Assembly: GCF_014199195.1 (NCBI RefSeq)
Contig: NZ_JACIJE010000003.1
Location: forward strand, 401,604-465,603
Direction: 5' to 3'
Source: Neoroseomonas alkaliterrae
Lineage (GTDB): Bacteria; Pseudomonadota; Alphaproteobacteria; Acetobacterales; Acetobacteraceae
DNA length: 64,000 bases
Shown: positions 18,657-28,214 of the stretch, piece by piece
Layout of the letters: the number at the start of each line of letters is the position of its first letter
How positions within the stretch are numbered: the first letter of the stretch is position 1
Program-made: the position numbers and the translations under genes
The notes under the pieces: generated by a model
Told to the model about the DNA's origin: nothing
Databases searched by the model: none
Seen by the model: only the letters and a program-made list of their open reading frames with translations

Positions 18657-21600
18657 TCATCGCGCCCGGATTGAAAGGGGTTGCATGCCCGCGCGCGCGG
18701 CGATCCGCGCGCGAATCCGGGCCAGGGCGGCATCGCCTTCCGCAACCACCGGTGCGCAGGCGCGGGCGGCGTAAATTCCGTTGCTCCTGTACGCCGCGAA
18801 ATCCGCGGTCAGCGCCGTGACCGCGCCATTGCCGAAGAGGTGCCGGTTGCCGTCGTCGAGGTAGCTCTCGGTCACCGCGCCCTCGGACAGCAGCAGGCCG
18901 TGCTCCTCGAGCTCGACATGCCAATAGGTGACGCTGCGCGCCCAGATCTCCTGCACGATGGTCGTGCCGTTCACCAGCAGCTTCGCAGGCACCAGCCGCC
19001 CATCGAGGAACAGCGCGTGGTCCGGGCTGACGCGCAGGTCGCGGTGCGGCATGCCGTCCCCGAGCGCACCGGCCCGGATGCAGACCGGCGCCACCCGGGC
19101 CGGGTCGCGCTGGCGGGTCAGGTCGATGCGCGTGTGGCCGACCCAGCGCAGCGGCCGCAGCGGCGCGCCGCCATGCAGGGTGACGACCAGGTCGCCGGCG
19201 CGCAGCCGCTCGACCGGCACCTCCCCCCACGCGGTCGCGATGCGCGTGCCTTCCGCGAAGCAGACCACGTTGTCATCGGCCGGGTCGTAGCCGAAGACGG
19301 TCAGCGTGTCGGCGCCGCGCACGAACAGCGTCGGCCCGCCCGGCACGCCCGGCGGGATCACGGTCCAGGGGTTGTTGCCCGGGTTCCATCCCTGCAGGTC
19401 GAGCGTGTCGGCGCCCGGGCCGAGATTGATGGTGTCGTTCCCGTCGCCGTCGTTCCAGACGAAGCTGTCGTCGCCGCCGCCGAGGTCGATGCTGTCCGCC
19501 CCCGCACCCGAGACGACGGTGTCCGCGCCCGAGGTCAGGACGTAGGACTCGAAGCCGCTGATCGTGTCCGTGCCGCCATGGCCGTCGGCGACGGTGTCGT
19601 CGTCGAGGTTCAGGAAGACGGGGCCGGGCGAACCGCTGTAGTCGAGGCTGTCCACCCCCGCGCCGCCGGCGAGGCTGTCATTGCCGGCCGAGCCGATGAC
19701 GGTGTCGTTGCCGTCCCCGCCGTTGATCGTCTCGGCATCGGCGCTGCCGATCAGGCTGTCGTTGCCGTCCCCGCCCAGCAGCGTGTCCGCACCGCCACCG
19801 CCGACGATCGTGTCGTTGCCCGCACCACCGTCGAGGACATTCGCCCCGGCCCCACCCACCAGCGAATCCGCGTTCGCGCTGCCCAGCACGTTCTCGACGC
19901 TGACCAGGCTGTCATTGCCCGCCCCGCCGCCCGCCGTGCCGTTGCCCGCCGCATCCAGCGCCACCGTCACACCCGACGCCGCACCCGCGTAGGAGGCCCA
20001 GTCGCTCCCCACCCCGCCGATCAGCGTGTCGTTGCCGCCGCCGCCATTGAGCGTGTCGTCGCCCGCGCCGCCGTCGAACAGGTTGGGTCCGCCGCCCGGC
20101 CCGCCGGTGATGAGGTCGTTGCCCGAACCGCCCAGCACGTTCTCGATGCTGACCAGGCTGTCATTGCCGGCATCGGCGCCCCCGGCGCCGGTGCCATTGC
20201 CCGCATCGTTGAGCGCGACGGTGAGGTTGCTGGTCGCGTCGCGATAGTCGGCGACATCGGTGCCCGTGCCGCCGATCAGGCTGTCATTGCCCGCCCCGCC
20301 GGACAGCGTGTCGTTGCCGTCGCCGCCGTCGAGCGTGTCGTTGCCATCGCCGCCCGAGATCGTGTCGCTGTCCGCGCCGCCCGAAAGGCTGTCCGCTCCC
20401 GCGCCGCCGATCAGCGTGTCGTTGCCCGTCGCGCCGGTCAGGGTGTCGTTGCCGGCACCGCCGTCGATGAAGTTGTCGGCCGCGCTGCCGAGCACGGAAT
20501 CATTGGCCGCGGTGCCGAGCACGTTCTCGAAGGCGCGGATCGTGTCCGTGCCCGCGCCGCCGCTCGCCGTCTCGGCCGCGAGGTTGGCCGTCACCCCGGC
20601 GGTGACGGTGCGATAGTCGAGCCAGTCGGTTCCGCCGCCGCCGGCCAGGCTGTCGTTGCCCGCCGTGCCAACCACCGTGTCGTCGCCGGCGCCGGCGTCG
20701 ATCGTCTCGTTCTGCGCGCCGCCGAGCAGGCTGTCATTGCCCGCGCCGCCCAGGATCGTGTCGATGCCGCCCGAGCCGTCGATCGTGTCGTTGCCGTCGC
20801 CGCCATCGAGGAAGTCGGCGTCGCTCGCGGCGGTGCCGCTGCTCCCGATGATGAGGTCGTCACCGCCCTGCCCGAAGGCGCTGTCGCCGAGCGTGGTGAC
20901 GATGGTGTCGTTGCCCTCGCCGCCGAGGATCGAGTTGTCGAAGTTCGAGCTCCCCAGCAGCGAGTCGTTGCCCGCGCCGCCGATCAGGTGCTCGAACACG
21001 TTGGCGCCGAAACTGTCCCCCTGCGCATGCCCGCCCGCGACGAAGCCGGTCGCGAGGTCCACCGTCACGCCCACGGTGTCCGAGGCGTAGGAGAGGGTGT
21101 CGGTGCCGCCGGAATCGACGAAGGTGTCCGCGCCCGCGCCGCCCTCGATCCAGTCGTTGTCCGCGCCGCCGCTCAGCGAATCATTGCCGGCGCCGCCGAG
21201 CAGGGTGTCGTTGCCGGCATCGCCGAGCAGCGTGTCGGCGCCTTCGCCGCCAAGGACGGAGTCATTGCCCGCCCCCGCATTGACGAAGTCGGTCCCGGCC
21301 CCGGCATCCACCGTGTCGTTGCCGCCGCCGGCGAGGATGCTGTCGTTGCCGCCGCCGCCCAGGATCGAATCGGCACCGCCGGCGCCGACGATGGTGTCGT
21401 TCCCCTCGCCGCCGTCGAGCGTATCGGGGTTGGTGTTGGTGCTGCCGATGGTGGCGCCGACCAGGCTGTCATCGCCGGTATCGCCGAACAGCCAGTCGAG
21501 GCCGCTGCCGCCGATCAGCGTGTCGTTGTCGTCGCCGCCGCGGATGGTGTCGTTGCCGCTCTCGCCACGCAGCGAATCATTGCCCGCATTGCCGACGAGC

Positions 21601-21698
21601 GAGTCGTTGCCGCCTTGGGCGCCGGCGGGCGAATCGCCGCCCGCTCCGCCGATGAAGGTGTCTGCGTTGTTGCTCGGACCGCCAGCAGACCAGGACAT
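18657..21698 (-). CDS. RTX calcium-binding repeat protein with C-terminal Hint domain
   Basis: 1013 residues. ATG 21698 follows GAGGAGAACGCC, a strong ribosome site; an in-frame ATG 66 bases earlier would only add a Pro-rich tail. Residues about 12-800 are hemolysin-type nonapeptide repeats (GGAGNDSLxG, GGDGNDTLDG), dozens of copies interrupted by blocks such as VTVDLATGFVAGG and VTVALDAAGNGT, which form calcium-binding beta rolls. Residues 813-1013 form a Hint_2 (hedgehog/intein) domain starting at CFAEGTRIAT with the VSPDHALFLDG His motif and TYWHVELEEHGLLL. No signal peptide: expected to leave by a type I system not in this window. Cys813 is the candidate self-cleavage residue. Confidence 0.9.
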   Translation of the reverse strand: MSWSAGGPSNNADTFIGGAGGDSPAGAQGGNDSLVGNAGNDSLRGESGNDTIRGGDDNDTLIGGSGLDWLFGDTGDDSLVGATIGSTNTNPDTLDGGEGNDTIVGAGGADSILGGGGNDSILAGGGNDTVDAGAGTDFVNAGAGNDSVLGGEGADTLLGDAGNDTLLGGAGNDSLSGGADNDWIEGGAGADTFVDSGGTDTLSYASDTVGVTVDLATGFVAGGHAQGDSFGANVFEHLIGGAGNDSLLGSSNFDNSILGGEGNDTIVTTLGDSAFGQGGDDLIIGSSGTAASDADFLDGGDGNDTIDGSGGIDTILGGAGNDSLLGGAQNETIDAGAGDDTVVGTAGNDSLAGGGGTDWLDYRTVTAGVTANLAAETASGGAGTDTIRAFENVLGTAANDSVLGSAADNFIDGGAGNDTLTGATGNDTLIGGAGADSLSGGADSDTISGGDGNDTLDGGDGNDTLSGGAGNDSLIGGTGTDVADYRDATSNLTVALNDAGNGTGAGGADAGNDSLVSIENVLGGSGNDLITGGPGGGPNLFDGGAGDDTLNGGGGNDTLIGGVGSDWASYAGAASGVTVALDAAGNGTAGGGAGNDSLVSVENVLGSANADSLVGGAGANVLDGGAGNDTIVGGGGADTLLGGDGNDSLIGSADAETINGGDGNDTVIGSAGNDSLAGGAGVDSLDYSGSPGPVFLNLDDDTVADGHGGTDTISGFESYVLTSGADTVVSGAGADSIDLGGGDDSFVWNDGDGNDTINLGPGADTLDLQGWNPGNNPWTVIPPGVPGGPTLFVRGADTLTVFGYDPADDNVVCFAEGTRIATAWGEVPVERLRAGDLVVTLHGGAPLRPLRWVGHTRIDLTRQRDPARVAPVCIRAGALGDGMPHRDLRVSPDHALFLDGRLVPAKLLVNGTTIVQEIWARSVTYWHVELEEHGLLLSEGAVTESYLDDGNRHLFGNGAVTALTADFAAYRSNGIYAARACAPVVAEGDAALARIRARIAARAGMQPLSIRAR

Positions 21699-22139
21699 GG
21701 CGTTCTCCTCAGGCGTCGTGCGCCGCGCGGCGGCGGGAAGGGGTGGCGGAGAGGTTCGCGGCACGCCGCGCAGGCGGGGTCGTCGTGATGCCGCGGTCGC
21801 AGCCTTCCACGCCCGGCATGACCCGGGGCTCCGTCAGGGCTGGCGGGAACGGGCAGACTCGGGACGGCAACGCAACCTCTCGAATTCGTGAAAAGATCCA
21901 ACGATTCGAACGATGAGCGTTGCCAATTACCGCCCGGAACGAATGCTCGCCAGGAGTTTTCCTCGGTGCAAGGCCCTCGAGAATATTAATCTTTCGTATT
22001 GCAATTCATGCGCGCCGGACGCCCCGCCGGTTGCATCTGTCGGGCGAAGGCGCGGCGTGCGCACCGCCCTTCGCTCGCACCGCTGCCGCCCCCATTCCCG
22101 CGCGCCCGATCGTGCCGGCGCCGCGTCCGCGCCCTGACC
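21699..22139. other. Promoter-side spacer of the RTX-Hint gene
   Basis: 441 bases between the RTX-Hint start and the end of ccmB. The 21880-22010 part is strikingly AT-rich for this genome (for example GAGAATATTAATC near 21980). It most likely carries the RTX-Hint promoter and regulatory sites on the minus strand. A 74-codon plus-strand frame at 21913 looks non-coding. Confidence 0.5.
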
Positions 22140-22799
22140 CTATTCCGCCGTCAGCGCCGCGCCGGCCGCGACCGGCGCCAGCGGGGCGGCGAGCGCGAGT
22201 CCGGCCCCGAGCAGCAGCAGGAAGGGCGCCGGCGAGAGGCCCGAGGCGGCCGCCTCGATCGCCGCCGCGCCGAAGATCACCGCCGGGATGGCAAGCGGCA
22301 GCACCAGCAGCGGCAGCAGCACGCCGCCCCGCCGCGCGCCCAGCGTCAGCGCCGCCCCCACCGTGCCGAGCAGCGAGAGCAGCGCGGTGGCGAGGGCGAG
22401 CGCCGCCACCGCCGCGCCCCAGGCCTCGACCGGCAGGTTGAGCAGCGCCGCGGCCACCGGGCTCGCGGCGATCAGCGGCAGGCCGGTGGTGATCCAGTGC
22501 CCGAGCGCCTTGGCCGCCGCGATCACGCCGCGCGGCAGGCCCGAGAGCAGGAGCTGATCGAGCGTCCCGTCCTCGGCATCGGCGCCGAACAGCCGGTCGA
22601 GCGGCAGCAGCGCGGCGAGCAGTGCGGCGGCCAAGAGCGCCCCCGGGGCGATCCGCGCGAGCAGTTCCGGCGCCGGCCCCACGCCGAAGGGGAACAGCGC
22701 GCAGACCAGGACGAAGAACATCACCGCCGCCAGAGTGTCCGCCTTGTGGCGCAGCGCGAGCCGCACCTCGCGCCCGAGCAGCGCCAGGAAGCCGCTCAC
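22140..22799 (-). CDS. ccmB: Heme exporter protein CcmB
   Basis: 219 residues, normal for CcmB, the inner-membrane partner of the CcmA ATPase in system I cytochrome c maturation. It starts at GTG 22799 within the last codons of ccmA (GTGA overlap 22796-22799). It opens VSGFLALLGREVRLALRHKADTLAAV, the CcmB N-terminus, and has six hydrophobic segments with family words such as FPFGVGPAPELLARIAPG and EDGTLDQLLLSGLP. It helps release heme-charged CcmE. ccmC, ccmE and the rest of the ccm genes are not in the window. Confidence 0.94.
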   Translation of the reverse strand: MSGFLALLGREVRLALRHKADTLAAVMFFVLVCALFPFGVGPAPELLARIAPGALLAAALLAALLPLDRLFGADAEDGTLDQLLLSGLPRGVIAAAKALGHWITTGLPLIAASPVAAALLNLPVEAWGAAVAALALATALLSLLGTVGAALTLGARRGGVLLPLLVLPLAIPAVIFGAAAIEAAASGLSPAPFLLLLGAGLALAAPLAPVAAGAALTAE

Positions 22800-23407
22800 A
22801 GCCGCAGTTCCCGCGCATCGGGCAGCGGCAGCGGCAGATGCGTCGCCGCCACCACGATGCCGCCGCGCGCGCGATGGTCCGCAAGGATCGGCCCGAGCCG
22901 CTCGACCGAGGCGGCATCGAGCCCCGTGGTCGGCTCGTCGAGCAGCCAGAGCGGCACCGGGGCCAGCACGAGCCGCGCGAGGGCGAGCCGCCGCCGCTGC
23001 CCCGCCGACAGCACCCGCGCCGGCAGGTCGGCCAGCGGCGCGAGCGCCAGCGCCTCGAGCGCGGGCATCACCGCCCCGCCCCACAGCCGGGCGAAGAGGG
23101 CGAGATTTTCGGCCACCGTCAGCGCCGGCTTCAGCGCATCCTGGTGCGAGACGTAGCGTAGCCGCGCGGCATGGGCGGAGGGCTCGGCGCCGACATCCTC
23201 GCCCCGCCACAGCACCGCGCCCTCGGCCGGGGGCAGCAGCCCGGCCAGGATGCGCAGCAGGGTGGACTTGCCCGCGCCATTGGCGCCGGTCAGCAGCAGC
23301 GCCGCACCGGCGGGCAGGCCGAAGGACAGCCCGGCGAAGACCGCCCGCTCGCCGCGCAGGCAGGCGAGGTCGCGCGCCTCGAGCACCACTCCGCCGGAAC
23401 CCGCCAA
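22796..23407 (-). CDS. ccmA: Heme exporter ATP-binding protein CcmA
   Basis: About 200 residues, a compact ABC ATPase. Walker A TGANGAGKSTLLR near residue 40, signature LSAGQRRRLALARLVL near 133, Walker B PLWLLDEPTTGLD near 152, His switch AATH. Length, the LSAGQRRR signature and coupling to ccmB identify CcmA. The start is uncertain: TTG 23407 gives the longest product, while GTG 23389 or 23386 would match the usual short CcmA N-terminus (VLEARDLACLRGERAVF). Divergent from acnA with about 100 bases between them. Confidence 0.92.
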   Translation of the reverse strand: MAGSGGVVLEARDLACLRGERAVFAGLSFGLPAGAALLLTGANGAGKSTLLRILAGLLPPAEGAVLWRGEDVGAEPSAHAARLRYVSHQDALKPALTVAENLALFARLWGGAVMPALEALALAPLADLPARVLSAGQRRRLALARLVLAPVPLWLLDEPTTGLDAASVERLGPILADHRARGGIVVAATHLPLPLPDARELRL

Positions 23408-23509
23408 ACCCGCCCCCGCTCCATGGACCGCCGCCGGCCGCCATGCTTAAAGGCGCCGCGAACCGCGGCCGCGCAAGGCCGCCCTTGAAGCAAGGAAGGG
23501 CACCCAGCA

Positions 23510-26206
<2,697 letters not shown>

Positions 26207-26235
26207 GCAGGCCGGCAACACCGGAGTTTCGAGGC

Positions 26236-26272
26236 AAGGGCGCGGTTCCGCGAAGGGGCCGCGCCCTTCTTC
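26236..26272 (+). terminator. Terminator of acnA
   Basis: AAGGGCGCGG (26236-26245) pairs perfectly with CCGCGCCCTT (26259-26268), followed by CTTC, 30 bases after the acnA stop. Confidence 0.65.
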
Positions 26273-26378
26273 ATGGCCTGAAGCATTGCAGCGCGCGCGA
26301 CGCGGCGCCACGCGAGGCTCCCGGGTCAGCCGGGGCCTGCTGTAGTCTCCCGGCCCGGCCTGAACGAAAGCGGCGACG

Positions 26379-26888
26379 ATGATCGACATCTACATCTGGA
26401 CGGCGCGCGAGGGCGCCTGGGGCCACGCGGCGATGTACGTCCACAACGAGGCGACGGGCGAGCGGCGCTACATCTCCTTCTGGCCGCGCGTCATCGCCTG
26501 CGCGGGGCAGAACCCGTTCGCCGGATGCGCCCCGGGGGCGAACACCTGGCGCAGCGACTGCGACCTCGAGGGGCGCGAGCCCAACCACGACTTCATCTTC
26601 AACTTCGGCCGCACGGACGAGCTGGACGAGGCGGGCATCCTCGCCGGCTGGGCGCGCATCAAGCGCGAGCAGCCGCGCTACGCCGCGCTGCGGCACAATT
26701 GCTGCGACGTCATCGCCGGCCTGGTCCGCGAGGATGGCGGCGGCGCCCGCTTCCAGACCGAGTTCTTCGCCCCGCTCGTTCCCTGGACGCCCGGCCGGCT
26801 CTACGAGCTGATGCGCAACATCTCCATACGCGGCCGCGGGGCCCAGCGCCTCGTGCCGATGGGCCCGCCGCCCGATGTCGGCCCGTGA
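26379..26888 (+). CDS. Hypothetical protein with possible permuted papain-like fold
   Basis: 169 residues, no signal peptide or membrane helix. The N-terminal strand-turn MIDIYIWTAREGAWGHAAMYV carries a His in a GHAAMYV context, and a C-terminal segment reads ALRHNCCDVIAGLV near residue 107. The order His first, Asn-Cys later is what circularly permuted NlpC/P60 (papain-like) proteins show, such as DUF4105 and LRAT relatives. I infer a cysteine-hydrolase-like fold, but similarity is limited to short motifs. Stands alone between acnA and the convergent MFS gene. Ribosome site weak (GAAAGCGG). Confidence 0.6.
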   Translation: MIDIYIWTAREGAWGHAAMYVHNEATGERRYISFWPRVIACAGQNPFAGCAPGANTWRSDCDLEGREPNHDFIFNFGRTDELDEAGILAGWARIKREQPRYAALRHNCCDVIAGLVREDGGGARFQTEFFAPLVPWTPGRLYELMRNISIRGRGAQRLVPMGPPPDVGP

Positions 26889-26997
26889 TCAGCAGCGCCC
26901 TGCCGCCGCCCTCGCCGCCACGCTCCGCCCATCCGGTTGGGCGGCATCGCGCACGGGCCGGGGCTGACGGCCAGCCGGAACCCATGCCCTCAGGCTG

Positions 26998-28125
26998 TCA
27001 GCCTCCGCCCGCGCGGCGGCCGAGCACAAGGGCCAGCGCCAGCGCGCACGTCGCGGCCATCCCCCAGAACACCGCCCCGCCGAGCGCCGCGTAGAACCAC
27101 CCCGCGGCCAGCGTCCCGGCCATCATCGCCGCGCCGATCCCGGCCGCGAGCAGGGTCTGCGCCGTCCCCGCCACCGCCGCCGGCACCGTCTGCTGCATCA
27201 CCCGCATGGTGGCGAGATGCATCGCCCCGAAGGTCAGCGCGTGCAGCGCCTGCGCCAGCACCAGCGCCGGCAGCGCCACCGTCCCGGCCGTGATTCCCCA
27301 GCGCAGCATCCCCGCCCCGGCCGCGACCAGCACCAGCCCGCGCGCGCCGAGCCTGTCCGCGACACCCTTGCCCCAGGCGAAGAGCGCCACCTCCGCCACC
27401 ACCGACCAGGCCCAGAGCAGCCCGATCACGCTCGAGGCCACGCCCGAGGCCGCCCAGTGGATGGAGCCGAAGGCGTAGTAGGCGGCGTGGCTGCCCTGCA
27501 CCAGCGCGGCCACCGCCAGCAGCCGCCGGAAGGCGGGCATCGCGAGCACCGCGCGGAAGCCGCCGCCCGCGCGCCGCGCCACCGCCTCGCCCGGCGGCAG
27601 CGCCAGCGCCGCGAGGCCGGCCGCCGCCAGCGCGCCGGCCAGCAGCCAGGCGATGCTGGCGGCCCCCGCGCGATCCGCCACCCAGCCCGCGATCCCGGCG
27701 GCGAGGATGAAGGCCGCCGAGCCCACCGCGCGCACGCGCCCGTAATCCCAGCCCTCGGCCCGCGCCGCGCGCAGCGCCATGGCATCGCCGAGCGGCACGA
27801 CGCAGGCGAATGCCAGCGCGAAGAGCAGGTTCGCCGCCAGCAGCCCCGCGAAGCCCTGCGCGAGGCCGTAGAGGCACGCCGCCACCGCCGCGACCGCCGC
27901 GCCCGCCGCCATCACCGCCCTCGGCCGGCCCAGCGCATCCGCCGCCCGCCCGCCCAGCGGACCGGAAACGAGCCGCAGCGCCGCGCCGATGGTCAGGATG
28001 GTGCCGACCTCGGCCGCGCTCAGCCCGGCGGCCGCCATCAGCGGCGGGATGAAGGGCAGCATCACCCCCACCGCCGCGAATTGGGCGGCGAAGAGCAGGG
28101 CGAAACGAAGCGCGGAAGATGTCAC
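26998..28125 (-). CDS. MFS transporter (MFS_1-like family)
   Basis: About 375 residues with 11-12 hydrophobic helices. The N-terminal part reads FALLFAAQFAAVGVMLPFIP and the first cytoplasmic loop GPLGGRAADALGRPRAVMAA is the MFS A-motif. The compact form with AYYAFGSIHWAASGVASSVIG resembles the HcaT/LacY-related MFS_1_like group (3-phenylpropionate and similar permeases). GTG 28125 is chosen as start because the upstream sequence is not hydrophobic. Divergent from the helicase gene. Substrate unknown. Confidence 0.8.
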   Translation of the reverse strand: MTSSALRFALLFAAQFAAVGVMLPFIPPLMAAAGLSAAEVGTILTIGAALRLVSGPLGGRAADALGRPRAVMAAGAAVAAVAACLYGLAQGFAGLLAANLLFALAFACVVPLGDAMALRAARAEGWDYGRVRAVGSAAFILAAGIAGWVADRAGAASIAWLLAGALAAAGLAALALPPGEAVARRAGGGFRAVLAMPAFRRLLAVAALVQGSHAAYYAFGSIHWAASGVASSVIGLLWAWSVVAEVALFAWGKGVADRLGARGLVLVAAGAGMLRWGITAGTVALPALVLAQALHALTFGAMHLATMRVMQQTVPAAVAGTAQTLLAAGIGAAMMAGTLAAGWFYAALGGAVFWGMAATCALALALVLGRRAGGG

Positions 28126-28214
28126 GCGACAGCCATGCCGAAGCCCCCCGCCATGGACAAGTGCCGCGCCGCGTGCCACGGAAGCGCGCCCGCCACCTTG
28201 GAACGTCCGCGCGC

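Noticed and set aside
19400..21690. CRISPR-like repeated DNA
   Set aside because: The periodic GGCGGCGGC...GTGTCGTTGCC units are codons of RTX nonapeptides, with no regular spacers or constant repeat length.
18681..21788. 1035-codon plus-strand frame opposite the RTX-Hint gene
   Set aside because: It mirrors the repeats of the RTX gene and yields a Val/Ala/Arg/Asp repeat protein with no family; the minus strand has the domains and ribosome site.
21913..22137. 74-codon frame in the AT-rich island
   Set aside because: No ribosome site, odd composition and no similarity to any family I know; the island is better read as a promoter region.
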